Part shown: positions 1 to 8,540 of the stretch, one piece after another | Layout of the letters: every line of letters starts with the position of its first letter | How positions within the stretch are numbered: position 1 is the first letter of the stretch | From: Acidobacteriota bacterium | GTDB taxonomy: Bacteria > Acidobacteriota > Thermoanaerobaculia > Gp7-AA8 | Reading direction: 5' to 3' | Length of the DNA stretch: 64,000 bases | Assembly: GCA_003223645.1 (NCBI GenBank) | Contig: QHVT01000015.1 | Location: 1 to 64,000, forward strand | Made by a program: the position numbers and the translations under genes | Notes under the pieces: model-generated | What the model was told of the DNA's origin: nothing | The model's database searches: none | The model's input: the letters and a program-made list of their open reading frames with translations, nothing else

Positions 1-847
1 CGCCCAGATGCGCACACTGCCGCCTCCAGACGCTGTCGAGATAGTTCAGATAGATGTTCGACAGCAGCGGCGAGATCACTCCGCCCTGCGGGACTCCCGC
101 AAGCGTCGTACTCTGTCGTCCATCGTCCATCACCTTTGCCCTCAACCACTGCCGCACTAACCTCAGCACCCTTCGGTCGCTCACTCTCCGCTCGATCCGC
201 TTCATCAACACCTGATGATCCAGTGTGCCAAAGAAGTCGCGGATGTCTGCATCGAACACGTGGTTGTGTGCGGTCTTCCGCAACACTTCCAGCGCGCCGG
301 TGGCTCCCCGGCCGGGCCGGAACCCATGCGAGCTCTCCTCAAAGTCGCTCTCGAAGATCGGCTCCAAAATGAGCTTCGCCGCCGCTTGGACCACACGATC
401 ACGCACCGTCGGAATGCCCAGTGGACGCCTCCGTCCATCGGCTTTCGGGATGTACCGGCGCAGAACCGCCGCTGGCCGATACTTGCCTGCTCGCAGTAAT
501 TCGCGAGTCTCGCTGAGGAAGCGTTCCTCGCCGTACTGTTGGATCGCCGCGATCGTCTGGGCATCGACGCCCGCTGCGCCTCGGTTCCGCTTCACTCGTC
601 TCCACGCTTCCCGGAGAACGTCACTTCTCCAGATGCGGTCGTACAGCGCGTGAAAACGTCTACCCGTATGTCGCTTGGCCGCTTCCCTCAGCCGGCTTTG
701 AAGGCGTAGCACTTTGTCGATCGGCTTCTGCCTTTCGGGGTGGTTGGACCGGCTCGTTCGTCCGGTCATGCCCTCGCGCTTTCCTTCGCCACCGACGCGA
801 CCACCGCAGGGACCCTTCCCTCCGGACGCGTTGTTCTTCGCGCCCAT
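1..847 (-). CDS. ltrA: Group II intron reverse transcriptase/maturase (C-terminus outside window)
   Basis: Encodes the intron protein that copies intron RNA into DNA and assists splicing. The minus-strand reading from ATG 847 gives a basic N-terminus, then LRLQSRLREAAKRHTGRRFH, then reverse transcriptase blocks: RRYIPKADGRRRPLGIPTVR, the SHGFRPGRGA block, DADIRDFFGTLDH carrying the first catalytic Asp, and GVPQGGVISPLLSNIYLNYL. The reading frame is open to base 1. The YADD catalytic box should come next and lies outside the window, so activity cannot be judged. The bases CTGAGG directly before the ATG may serve as a ribosome binding site. The gene lies inside the intron, as is usual for domain IV-encoded proteins. 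Confidence 0.88.
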   Translation of the reverse strand, partial: MGAKNNASGGKGPCGGRVGGEGKREGMTGRTSRSNHPERQKPIDKVLRLQSRLREAAKRHTGRRFHALYDRIWRSDVLREAWRRVKRNRGAAGVDAQTIAAIQQYGEERFLSETRELLRAGKYRPAAVLRRYIPKADGRRRPLGIPTVRDRVVQAAAKLILEPIFESDFEESSHGFRPGRGATGALEVLRKTAHNHVFDADIRDFFGTLDHQVLMKRIERRVSDRRVLRLVRQWLRAKVMDDGRQSTTLAGVPQGGVISPLLSNIYLNYLDSVWRRQCAHLG

Positions 848-1306
848 CCTCAGTACTACGATCCCCTCGGACTTCCGCTGCACGGCGCTCGACTTCACCT
901 TCGGCTTATACGAGCCACCTCGTTGCGACAACAACTGCGCAGACGGACCTCCCGTGTTCCGCACTTCTCCTTCAACGCGTGCTGCGCCCCGTACCCCGGA
1001 GAGATCTCGTGCCCGTACATCTCCGGTCTTCGGAGCACGCGATGTTGCCTTCGCCGTGACATGAGCGGCTCGGCTCTCTCGTTGTGCATCTGTCGAGGCT
1101 GCAGGCTTCACTTCATGTTGCGGCCCGCGTTGTTGCTCCCTCCGCAGAGGCTTTCGACGTCCAGCTTCAGCAGCACCCATCTCTGCATGCGCTGTGGACC
1201 TGCTACCCGGCTCTCCGGCGATTACCGGGACGGGACTCTCACCCGCTGGAGAAGTGCAGCCTGAACCTCCGCTCCATTTCAGTCGCTTCGGTTCGTCACG
1301 GCGCAC
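1..1306 (-). mobile_element. Group II intron, 5' part, cut by window edge
   Basis: A retroelement read on the minus strand. Its 5' end is placed at 1306 because the minus strand there begins GTGCGCC, which fits the GTGYG start of group II introns. About 460 bases of non-coding sequence follow, which would hold the 5' RNA domains. They include a GTGAGAGTCCCG segment near 1215-1230, often seen in such introns. The reverse transcriptase gene then runs off the window. The catalytic domain V and the 3' end are not visible. The intron lies 2 bases from a perfect hairpin (1309-1340) next to the TPR gene stop codon. That placement is typical of group IIC introns, but the class cannot be fixed by eye. 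Confidence 0.8.
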
Positions 1307-1308
1307 CA

Positions 1309-1340
1309 TGACGCGATGTTGCCTCGCACACATCGCGTCA
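1309..1340 (-). terminator. Perfect 11-bp hairpin at TPR gene stop, intron target
   Basis: The arms TGACGCGATGT (1309-1319) and ACATCGCGTCA (1330-1340) pair perfectly around a 10-base loop. The stem begins with the TGA stop codon of the TPR gene and ends 2 bases before the intron 5' end. No U-run follows, because the intron starts there. It probably served as the transcription terminator of the minus-strand operon and as the landing site of the intron. Confidence 0.7.
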
Positions 1341-1820
1341 CTTCCGCCCCGATTTTTTTTCTTTCTCGGCGATCTTCTTCGCGTGACGCGATTGGCCGAG
1401 GGAGACGTTGATCGGGTTCGCGCGCGTGAGGAACGGGACGGGGGGACGCGAGCGGACGCCGAGCTCCTCGCGCACGTGTTTGAGGTAGTCGTGGTCGGGC
1501 GCGAGCTTCAGTCCGAGGTCTGCGGTGTCGACGGCTTTCTTCCGCTTTTCGGCGACGGCATAGACGCGCGCCAGGTTCGCGTAGTGATCGCCGTTGTAGA
1601 ACTCGAGGTCGATCGCGCGGCGGCAGAGATCGACGGCGAGCTTGAAGTCTTTCCGCACCAGCGCGATGCAGAGCCCGAACCACGAGAGTCCGGTCGCGGC
1701 GCGGCGCGTGTTGAGCGGCGGCGCGTCCGCGGTTCCGTAGATGTCGAGGAACATCGTCAGCGCTTCGAGGTACTCGCCTTCGTTTGCTGCGCGAATGGCA
1801 GCGGTCATCTGTCGAGTCAT
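1338..1820 (-). CDS. Small TPR-containing protein
   Basis: A 160-residue protein with tetratricopeptide-like helices, for example residues around FKLAVDLCRRAIDLEFYNGD and YANLARVYAVAEKRKKAVD. The tail is rich in lysine and arginine (HAKKIAEKEKKSGRK). It probably acts in protein-protein binding; no enzyme motif is visible. The ATG at 1820 is chosen because it overlaps the TGA of the receiver-PilZ gene by one base (TGATG), so the two genes are likely translationally coupled. A longer reading upstream in the same frame overlaps the PilZ gene and looks like shadow sequence. The stop codon forms the base of the hairpin next to the intron. Confidence 0.75.
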   Translation of the reverse strand: MTRQMTAAIRAANEGEYLEALTMFLDIYGTADAPPLNTRRAATGLSWFGLCIALVRKDFKLAVDLCRRAIDLEFYNGDHYANLARVYAVAEKRKKAVDTADLGLKLAPDHDYLKHVREELGVRSRPPVPFLTRANPINVSLGQSRHAKKIAEKEKKSGRK

Positions 1821-2527
1821 CAGATTGCTTCGCGCGAGCGAAGGCGGTGAACGTAGCGCATGATCCGCTCGCGGTCCTCTTCCGTCGGGTCGAGAAAACG
1901 CATTCCGTATTTCGGCATGGAGCCGGAGAACTCCGCCCGCAGAATCTCCGCCAGGACCTGCAGCGGTTTCGGGTCGGCCGGCAGATAGAAATGGAGTCGC
2001 ACCGGTCCATCCTGCGGCAGCATCCGGTCCACCTCGACGAGCATGCCCGAGGAAGAGATGTTGACGCTGCGTGCGAGAACGAAGCGGCCGTTCTTCTCGA
2101 GCGAGATCTCGATCTTGGTGATCGTGCGCAGCTGGCGGCGAACGGGAATCCGCGTCAGCCGCTCGACCTTCTGATCGAGATCCGGTTTTTGCAGCGGACG
2201 AAAAATCACGTCGTTGCATCCGGCGGAGAGACAGAGGTCGCCGTGCTCCGAGCTCGCGCGGTCGCAGACGAGGAGCAGCGAGATCGCGCGCGTCTCATCG
2301 TCGGAGCGGATCTCGCGGCAGAACTCCGGCGCGCTCATGTCGAAGAGGTCGTAGCCGAAGATGATGAGGTTCGGCTTCTCCATCCGCGCTTTGGTGAGGC
2401 CGTCGGAGCCGGCCAGCGCGGTCATGATCTGCATGTCGCGGCGGCGGAGGATCGTCTCCTGGAACAGCAGCGCGCCGCGCGAATGATCGACCAGGAGAAT
2501 CGATCCGACGAGCGTCTGCTCTTTCAT
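1820..2527 (-). CDS. Receiver-like domain fused to PilZ domain
   Basis: A 235-residue cytosolic protein. Residues 1-120 look like a response regulator receiver fold (SILLVDHSRG, then LIIFGYDLFDM at the usual phospho-Asp strand). The conserved Lys near the end is replaced by Arg in VIFRPLQ, so phosphorylation may be lost. Residues 125-225 match PilZ, with the RRQLR arginine motif and NISSSG in place of DxSxxG, so cyclic-di-GMP binding is plausible. It overlaps the cysteine desulfurase stop by 4 bases and the TPR start by one, so the three genes probably form an operon. Its target is unknown. Confidence 0.8.
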   Translation of the reverse strand: MKEQTLVGSILLVDHSRGALLFQETILRRRDMQIMTALAGSDGLTKARMEKPNLIIFGYDLFDMSAPEFCREIRSDDETRAISLLLVCDRASSEHGDLCLSAGCNDVIFRPLQKPDLDQKVERLTRIPVRRQLRTITKIEISLEKNGRFVLARSVNISSSGMLVEVDRMLPQDGPVRLHFYLPADPKPLQVLAEILRAEFSGSMPKYGMRFLDPTEEDRERIMRYVHRLRSREAI

Positions 2528-3636
2528 GCCGCGGAGATCTCCCTCAGTTTTCGCACCACGCGCTTCAAGTCGTCAACGAGCATCGTGATCTGTTCCGCCG
2601 TGTTGGATTTTCCGAGACCAAACCGGATCGAGCCGATCGCCGCCGCGTCGCCGGCGCCGATCGCTTTTAAAACACGCGAGGGTCCGCGCTCCCCCGAACT
2701 GCACGCCGAGCCGGACGACAACGAGAAGCGTTTCATCGCGAGAATCAACGAGTCGGCCTCGATGCGGTCGAAGGAGACATTGAGATTTCCCGGTAATCTT
2801 AACTCCCGCGGGCCATTGATCGAAACGCCGTCGATCTCCGCGAGAATCAAATTCCTCAACGAATCGCGCAATTCGGCGAGCCGCACGGCCTCTTCGCCCA
2901 TCTCTTCCGCGCGCAGCTGGATCGCGGCGCCGAAGCCGACGACGCCCGGCACGTTGACCGTTCCGGCGTGAATGCCGCGCTCCTGTCCCCCGCCGATCAC
3001 GACCGGCTCGACGCGCCTTCCGCGGCGCACGAAGAGCGCGCCGATTCCTTTCGGGCCGTAGATCTTGTGCGCGGAGAACGACGCCATGTCGACGTTCGTG
3101 AGATCGACGGCGATCTTGCCGGCGGCCTGCGTCATGTCGGTGTGAAAGAGGACTTTGTGCTGATGACAGATGGCTGCGAGCTCGGCGAGCGGCTGAATCG
3201 TTCCGATCTCACCGTTCGCCGCTTCGATCGACACGAGCCGAGTCTCTTTGCGCATCGCCGCGCGCAACACTTCCGGCTGGATGACGCCTTCGTGATCGGG
3301 CGAGAGCAGCGTGACGTCCGAACCACGCTTTCGTAGTCGCTCGGCGAGCACGATGATCGACTTGTGCTCGATCGCGGTCGTGATGAAGTGCTCGCCGGCA
3401 TGCACAAGATTCAGTGCGATGTTGTTCGACTCGGTTGCGCCGGCCGTAAAGTAAATCTCCGGCGGCAGCACGCGGAAAAAGCGCGCGACGGCGATGCGCG
3501 CATCTTCGACGGCCTGCGATGCCTTCCGCCCATGCGCGTGCGTGATCGACGCCGGATTGCCGAAATGTTCGCTGAAAAACAGCAGCATCTTTTCGACCAC
3601 GCGCGGGTCGCAGGGGGTGGTGGCGTGGTGGTCCAT
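2524..3636 (-). CDS. Cysteine desulfurase, NifS/IscS family
   Basis: A PLP enzyme that removes sulfur from cysteine for Fe-S clusters or tRNA thiolation. The 370 residues show the N-terminal DHHATTP, AIEHKSII, the PLP lysine in SAHKIYGPKG, and the active cysteine loop SSGSACSSGERGPSRVL. Length is slightly short for the family. Homologues usually start a few residues earlier, and in-frame codons upstream give LINAPYY before the ATG at 3636. No standard start codon lies there before a stop, although GGAGG boxes occur 20-30 bases upstream. The true start is therefore uncertain. It is followed by the receiver-PilZ gene with a 4-base overlap. No Fe-S scaffold gene lies nearby. Confidence 0.92.
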   Translation of the reverse strand: MDHHATTPCDPRVVEKMLLFFSEHFGNPASITHAHGRKASQAVEDARIAVARFFRVLPPEIYFTAGATESNNIALNLVHAGEHFITTAIEHKSIIVLAERLRKRGSDVTLLSPDHEGVIQPEVLRAAMRKETRLVSIEAANGEIGTIQPLAELAAICHQHKVLFHTDMTQAAGKIAVDLTNVDMASFSAHKIYGPKGIGALFVRRGRRVEPVVIGGGQERGIHAGTVNVPGVVGFGAAIQLRAEEMGEEAVRLAELRDSLRNLILAEIDGVSINGPRELRLPGNLNVSFDRIEADSLILAMKRFSLSSGSACSSGERGPSRVLKAIGAGDAAAIGSIRFGLGKSNTAEQITMLVDDLKRVVRKLREISAA

Positions 3637-3656
3637 GTAGTACGGGGCGTTGATGA

Positions 3657-3745
3657 GGCCTCCAAGCCTCCAAGTTTAGGACTTTTAGGACTTTCTAGGA
3701 CTCCTATGACGTCCTGCGACGTCCTAGACGTCCTACCATTTCCTA
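3657..3745. repeat. Tandem-inverted short repeat between desulfurase and poly(A) polymerase genes
   Basis: The left part holds GCCTCCAA copies and three TAGGAC units spaced 9-10 bases apart. The right part holds three GTCCT units, the reverse complement of the left ones (GACGTCCT, GACGTCCT, GACGTCCT). The whole could fold as a slipped hairpin. It fills the whole intergenic gap and touches the last codons of the next gene. Confidence 0.65.
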
Positions 3746-5014
3746 CCGCCGCCGCCGTCGTCGTCTCCGGGTCGTCGGCTCGCCCGCTTCTTCCTGTGCG
3801 CGTTTTACGCGTTGCGCGAAGGCCTGCCACTGCCGGAAGACGTCGACGTAGCGTCCCGAAGAAAGCGCGTAGAGCTCGAGGAGTGAGAGTGCGTCGTTGA
3901 AGGGCTCGCGATAGACGGCGCGGAATTGGGAGCGGCGGTCGGTGGGCGGCTCGAGCAGACGCCAGAGCGTTTCGAGCGCCTGCTCGATTTGATGACGCGT
4001 GCCGGAGGCGAGCGCCATGCGCGCGCAGAGCGGGAGGACGAGATCGCGGATGAAGATGATGACCTCGCCCGTCCGCATTCTTGTCTGCTTCCGCTCCTCT
4101 TCGCGCTCGATCTCTTCGATGACCCACGGCAGCATCAACACCGACATCAGCACGGCATCGGAGATCCTGCGTCCGGACTGCACGGTGCGGTCGAGCACTT
4201 CGAGCATCTTCCAAAAATACGATGCCTGCTCGCCGCGAATGGCGCCGTAGATCTCGGGCAGGAGCGGCTCGATGAGTCCGGTGTCCACCATCAACCGAAT
4301 CGCCCCGCGCGACCATCCTCGGCGCAGCAGCTCGAGGATTTCTTCCGAGACGCGCGGCGGCGATGCTTTGAGGATCTCGGCGCGATGGACGAGGATCGCG
4401 TCGTAGGTTTCCTTCTCGATCTCGAAGCCGAGGCGCGAGGCGAATTCGATCGCGCGCATCATGCGGACCGGGTCTTCGCGGAAGCGAACGCCGGGATCGC
4501 CGATGATGCGCACGCGTCCTTCCGAAAGATCGTCGATGCCGCCGACGTAGTCGATCACGGAAAAGTCGGCGATGTTGTAGAAGAGCGCGTTGATCGTGAA
4601 GTCGCGGCGCTTCGCGTCCTGAATCGGCGAGCCGAACGTGTTGTCGTCGGTGATCAGGATCTCTTCCACCTCATCCTCGGCAACCGCGACGCGCTCCGGC
4701 TCGCGGCGGAACGTCGCGACCTCCACGACCTGATCCTGAAAGATGATGTGCACGAGCCGGAACCGGCGTCCGATGATGCGGCTGTTGCGGAAGAGACGGC
4801 GCACATCGGACGGATGCGCGTCGGTGACGACGTCGAAATCCTTCGGCGTGCGGCCCATCAGGAGATCGCGCACACTCCCGCCGCAGAGATACGCGCGGTA
4901 TCCGCTGCGATGCAATCGATAGAGGACCTTCAGGACGTTCTCGGGAATGCTGCGCCGCGAGACCCGATGTCCGCTGCGATCGATGACGGTGCCGGAAACG
5001 TCACTCGTTTCCAT
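3743..5014 (-). CDS. pcnB: Poly(A) polymerase / CCA-adding nucleotidyltransferase
   Basis: Adds nucleotides to RNA 3' ends. The class II nucleotidyltransferase head carries LCGGSVRDLLMGRTPKDFD with the DxD pair, then RRDFTINALFY and the RNA-binding region GDPGVRFREDPVRMMRAIEF. These features fit the PcnB branch, but a CCA enzyme cannot be excluded by eye. The protein ends in a run of arginines (TTRRRRRRRR), which suits RNA binding. The start is set at ATG 5014 (METSDVSG), giving a 14-base overlap with the signal peptidase gene. A longer reading to 5107 is low-complexity and lies wholly within that gene, so I reject it. Confidence 0.87.
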   Translation of the reverse strand: METSDVSGTVIDRSGHRVSRRSIPENVLKVLYRLHRSGYRAYLCGGSVRDLLMGRTPKDFDVVTDAHPSDVRRLFRNSRIIGRRFRLVHIIFQDQVVEVATFRREPERVAVAEDEVEEILITDDNTFGSPIQDAKRRDFTINALFYNIADFSVIDYVGGIDDLSEGRVRIIGDPGVRFREDPVRMMRAIEFASRLGFEIEKETYDAILVHRAEILKASPPRVSEEILELLRRGWSRGAIRLMVDTGLIEPLLPEIYGAIRGEQASYFWKMLEVLDRTVQSGRRISDAVLMSVLMLPWVIEEIEREEERKQTRMRTGEVIIFIRDLVLPLCARMALASGTRHQIEQALETLWRLLEPPTDRRSQFRAVYREPFNDALSLLELYALSSGRYVDVFRQWQAFAQRVKRAQEEAGEPTTRRRRRRRR

Positions 5015-5759
5015 AGGTACTGATGCCGGGGGTGAAGTGGTACTTCCGGTCGACGATGAAGAACGATCGGTGCCACCGCGTTTTCGAGAAGAAGTGTTTG
5101 ATGACATATGCGAGCTCGCCGCCGCGCGCCTTGAGTCCGCTGCCCTGCGGCGGCGGCGCGGCGTCGAACGACCAATAAACCATGAATGCGCGTCCTTTGA
5201 TCATGCCGCGCGGCACCGGCCCCCAGAAACGGGAGTCGTGCGAGTGATCGCGATTGTCTCCCATCGCGAAAATCTGATCGGGGCCGACGGTGAACGGGCC
5301 GAAGTGATCGCGCGAGCGATACGGCTCGGGCAGCTCCGGCTTGTCAGGATAGACCTGCGGATCGTCGAACACCACATACGGCTCGTCGAGCTTGCGGCCG
5401 TTGATGTAGACCCTCTTGTCGCGGATCAGCACGGTATCCCCCGGCAGTCCGATCGCTCGCTTCACGAAGTCGATGTCGGGCTGTTCGGGAAAGCGGAAGA
5501 CGATGATGTCGCCGCGCCGCACGTCGCGGAGCGGCAGGAGGCGCGTGAGCAGGTTGTCGCCTTTCGGTCCGTAGATGAATTTGTTGACGACGATGTGGTC
5601 GCCGATTTTGAGGTTGTCTTCCATCGAGCCGCTCGGAATCTTGAAGGCCTGGAAGACGAAGATGCGCGCGAAGTTGACGAAGATGAGCGCGATCAGCAGT
5701 GCTTCGTAATACTCGCGGACCGTCGTTTTCCCCTGCTGCTTCTCATCGGCTGCTGCCAT
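5001..5759 (-). CDS. lepB: Signal peptidase I
   Basis: Membrane serine protease that removes signal peptides from exported proteins. The 252 residues begin with one membrane anchor (ALLIALIFVNFARIFVFQAF). The catalytic serine lies in IPSGSMEDN and the catalytic lysine in DFVKRAIGLPGD. The conserved GDNRDHSHDSRFWG box and the C-terminal FFSKTRWHR region complete the family pattern. The gene starts 17 bases inside the end of the upstream gene, and its own end overlaps pcnB, so it is part of the same minus-strand run. It is the only export protease in the window. Confidence 0.95.
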   Translation of the reverse strand: MAAADEKQQGKTTVREYYEALLIALIFVNFARIFVFQAFKIPSGSMEDNLKIGDHIVVNKFIYGPKGDNLLTRLLPLRDVRRGDIIVFRFPEQPDIDFVKRAIGLPGDTVLIRDKRVYINGRKLDEPYVVFDDPQVYPDKPELPEPYRSRDHFGPFTVGPDQIFAMGDNRDHSHDSRFWGPVPRGMIKGRAFMVYWSFDAAPPPQGSGLKARGGELAYVIKHFFSKTRWHRSFFIVDRKYHFTPGISTYGNE

Positions 5760-6915
5760 TCGTTCTCTTCACCTGGTCCGCAATGAAGTGCGCGGCGAAT
5801 GATTGCACGAGTTCCGGTGCAACGGCCACCGTCGCGCCTTCGCGGCGAATGTTTCCCGCCTGCACGGACGCGTCGCCGACGATGCTCGTCGCATTCGGCG
5901 CATTGGCGCCGACGACGAACGCGCGGCTCGCGTCGATCCACGGCGTTGCCTTCGCCGCGTCCCGCACCTGCCCGGTCAGCCGGCGCGCGATGACGATCGC
6001 GACGCGCGCGGTGCGCACCAGCTCCGCGCGTGCATCGTTCCAGGCGTACGGCTCGTCATCGAGCCAGACGACGAGCGGCAGTTTCTCGTTGTACTGCATG
6101 TCGCGCGGGCGCAGCACGATCGCCTCCGGCGCGATCGATTCGACTTCGACGTCGAGCGTCACCGCCGGCTGCGTCGCGAGCTTCCGGTCGCCGCCGTCGT
6201 ACTTCATCACCTCGATGCGATCCGATGCGTCCGGCGTCGAGTACACGACCGCGAACTTCTCCCCTTTCGGATCCCAGCCCAGCGCCTCGACTCGCGCGCC
6301 GGAAAAATCCGCCATGACTTGCGCCGACGTCGGGATGTGCACGGTGCGCACGAAGTCGCCGCCTTTCGAGTGCACGACGTAGCTGATCTTGTTGCCGCGC
6401 GGCGCCCACTGCACCGCGACTTCGTCCGCCGGATCGGCGGGCACCCAGCTGATCGGACTACCGTCCGTCGACACGAGCCCGATGTCGAAGCCGTTGTCCT
6501 TCTTCGCCGAGAACGCGACTTCACCGCGCGACTCGGAGACATCGAACGAGTCGATCGCCTTGAACGCCGGCGTGAGCTCGTGATCGCCGCGCACGATGCG
6601 ATTGTTGTCGACGCGCACATCGCTCGTGCGCAGCGGTTGCAATGCGGTCGTCACCTTGTCGTCGGCATCGAGCTGCACCGCGCGAATGCGCGGTGCGTGC
6701 GGGACGTCGCGCCAGGAGGGAGGGAGGCTTGGGAGTGCGGTAGCGCAAGCGACCGCTGTTAAAAGCGGCAGCGTCGCTGCCGCAGTCCAAAGCCCCCGGA
6801 CCCAAGCCCGCTTCCGCGCCCGGGGCGGGGGGATGGAGTCGCTTCGCTCCCCCACCCCGGGCTCGGAAGCGGGCTCGGGCTCGGGCTCGGGGCGTTGTCT
6901 AGAACGCAGCCGCAT
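5743..6915 (-). CDS. Predicted secreted beta-propeller protein with repeat-derived N-terminus
   Basis: The body resembles PD40/TolB-type propeller blades (FDIGLVSTDGSP, VAVQWAPRGNKISYV, VEALGWDPKGEKFAVVY). A hydrophobic segment LPLLTAVACATALP looks like a signal peptide with a possible lipid-attachment Cys. The first 35 or so residues (PEPEPEPASEPGVGE and [10 protein letters not shown]) are translated from a GC-rich palindrome at 6806-6892. ATG 6915 overlaps the end of pruA by 17 bases. No better ATG lies between the palindrome and the signal peptide, so the gene may start at a rare codon or may truly include the repeat. Substrate and role are unknown. Confidence 0.65.
   Translation of the reverse strand: MRLRSRQRPEPEPEPASEPGVGERSDSIPPPRARKRAWVRGLWTAAATLPLLTAVACATALPSLPPSWRDVPHAPRIRAVQLDADDKVTTALQPLRTSDVRVDNNRIVRGDHELTPAFKAIDSFDVSESRGEVAFSAKKDNGFDIGLVSTDGSPISWVPADPADEVAVQWAPRGNKISYVVHSKGGDFVRTVHIPTSAQVMADFSGARVEALGWDPKGEKFAVVYSTPDASDRIEVMKYDGGDRKLATQPAVTLDVEVESIAPEAIVLRPRDMQYNEKLPLVVWLDDEPYAWNDARAELVRTARVAIVIARRLTGQVRDAAKATPWIDASRAFVVGANAPNATSIVGDASVQAGNIRREGATVAVAPELVQSFAAHFIADQVKRTNGSSR
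6806..6892. repeat. GC palindrome family D, copy 1
   Basis: The left arm is CCCGCTTCCGCGCCCGGGGC and the right arm is CACCCCGGGCTCGGAAGCGG followed by GCTCGGGC repeats. The centre reads GAGTCGCTTCGCTC. The same plan occurs at 23191-23330 and 60180-60270. This copy lies in the reading frame of the propeller-like gene. Confidence 0.85.
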
Positions 6916-8500
6916 CTTGCACGGTCTTCGACTCCGGTTTCACTTTGCGTGCGATCGATTTCGCCTGCAGGAACAGGCCGAGGTAATCGCGGCCGCCGGC
7001 TTTGGAATCGGTGCCGGACATGTTGAAGCCGCCGAACGGATGCACGCCGACGAGCGCACCGGTGCACTTGCGATTGAGATAGAGATTGCCGACGAAAAAC
7101 TCTTCGCGCGCGCGGTCGAGCTTCTCCTCGTTGTCGGTGAAGACCGCACCGGTGAGTCCGAACTGCGAGTCGTTGGCGATGCGCAGTGCGTCGTCGAAGT
7201 CCTTCGCCTTGATGATTGCCAGCACCGGTCCGAAGATCTCTTCCTGCGCGATCGTCGCGCGCGCATCGACGTCGCCGATCACCGTCGGCTGGATGAAGAA
7301 TCCTTCCTGGTCATCCGCCACGCCGCCGGCGAGCAGCTGTCCTTCCTTCACGCCTTTGTCGATGTAGTCCTTGATGGTCTTGAACGCTTTCCTGCTGACG
7401 ACCGGACCGACCTGCGCGTCGCCGGACGCCGGATCGTCGATGCGCAGCGCCTTCGTCTTCTCGACAACGAGCGGCACGAGTTGGTCGTAGATCGCCTCGT
7501 CGACGATGAGGCGCGAGCACGCCGAACATTTCTGTCCCTGGAATCCGAACGCCGACGCCACGACCGCGGCCGCGGCTTCGTCGAGGTTCGACGTTTCGCG
7601 GTCGACGATGATCGCGTCCTTCCCTCCCATCTCCGCGACGACGCGCTTGATCCACAGCTGTCCCTTCTGCGCCTTCGCCGCTTCTTCGTTGATGTGCAGT
7701 CCGACTTCTTTCGACCCGGTGAAGGAGATGAAGCGGATGCGCGGATGCTGAATGAGCGGATCGCCGACTTCCGCGCCCGATCCGCTGAGGAAGTTGACGA
7801 CACCCGGAGGCAGGCCCGCTTCTTCGAGCAACGCGAAGAAGCGATACGCGATCCACGGCGACTCCGACGACGGCTTCAACACGACGGTGTTGCCGGTGAC
7901 GACGGCGGCCGTGGTCATGCCGGTCATGATCGCGAGCGGGAAGTTCCACGGCGGAATGACCGCGCCGACCCCGAGCGGGATGTACACGAGATTGTTGTCT
8001 TCCGACGGAACCTTCACGATCGGCTGTTCGCTCGCGTAGCGATACGCCTCGCGTGCGTAAAACTCCATGAAGTCGATCGCCTCGGCCGTATCGGCATCGG
8101 CTTCCGCCCACGTCTTTCCGACTTCGAGAATCATCGCCGCCGAAAACTCGTGCTTGCGCTCGCGCATCATTTGCGCCGCGCGCACAAGCAGTCCCGCGCG
8201 CACGTCGACCGGCTGCTTCTTCCAGCTCTCGAACGCTTTCCACGCGGCCTCGACCGCCTGCTCCACGTGCGCACGCGTGCCTTTGTTGAAACGTCCGAGG
8301 ACTTCGTCCTTGTGCGCGGGATTCGTCGAGTCCCAGGTGGAGAGGCCGGTGATGCGCTCGCCGCCGATGACGACCGGATACTCGCGGCCGATCTCGCCGC
8401 GCACCTTCGCAATCGCCGCCTCCATCGCGGACTTGTTCTCGGGCCTGGTGAAATCGACGAGCGCTTCGTTCTTGAATTCAGGGAGGGACGGCGTTGGCAC
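6899..8500 (-). CDS. pruA: L-glutamate gamma-semialdehyde (P5C) dehydrogenase
   Basis: NAD-dependent aldehyde dehydrogenase that completes proline breakdown to glutamate. The 533 residues match the stand-alone RocA/PruA length. Visible motifs are PPWNFPLAI (cofactor binding), SFTGSKEVG, the catalytic Glu region AEMGGKD, the catalytic Cys in FGFQGQKCSACSR, and FGPVLAI near the end. No proline dehydrogenase lies beside it here, so the first step must be encoded elsewhere or upstream. The gene faces away from the short secreted protein at 8642, with a repeat-filled spacer between them. Confidence 0.95.
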   Translation of the reverse strand: MPTPSLPEFKNEALVDFTRPENKSAMEAAIAKVRGEIGREYPVVIGGERITGLSTWDSTNPAHKDEVLGRFNKGTRAHVEQAVEAAWKAFESWKKQPVDVRAGLLVRAAQMMRERKHEFSAAMILEVGKTWAEADADTAEAIDFMEFYAREAYRYASEQPIVKVPSEDNNLVYIPLGVGAVIPPWNFPLAIMTGMTTAAVVTGNTVVLKPSSESPWIAYRFFALLEEAGLPPGVVNFLSGSGAEVGDPLIQHPRIRFISFTGSKEVGLHINEEAAKAQKGQLWIKRVVAEMGGKDAIIVDRETSNLDEAAAAVVASAFGFQGQKCSACSRLIVDEAIYDQLVPLVVEKTKALRIDDPASGDAQVGPVVSRKAFKTIKDYIDKGVKEGQLLAGGVADDQEGFFIQPTVIGDVDARATIAQEEIFGPVLAIIKAKDFDDALRIANDSQFGLTGAVFTDNEEKLDRAREEFFVGNLYLNRKCTGALVGVHPFGGFNMSGTDSKAGGRDYLGLFLQAKSIARKVKPESKTVQDAAAF

Positions 8501-8540
8501 GTCTAGGAGTCCTTTCGGCGTCAGTGTTGCTAGGAATGCA

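Noticed and set aside
1820-2219. N-terminal extension of the TPR protein to 2219
   Set aside because: The added residues lie over the PilZ coding region and have no TPR pattern.
6596-8506. Long plus-strand frame of about 640 codons opposite pruA
   Set aside because: It is a shadow of the GC-rich codon pattern of the minus-strand genes. It has no family motif and crosses gene ends.
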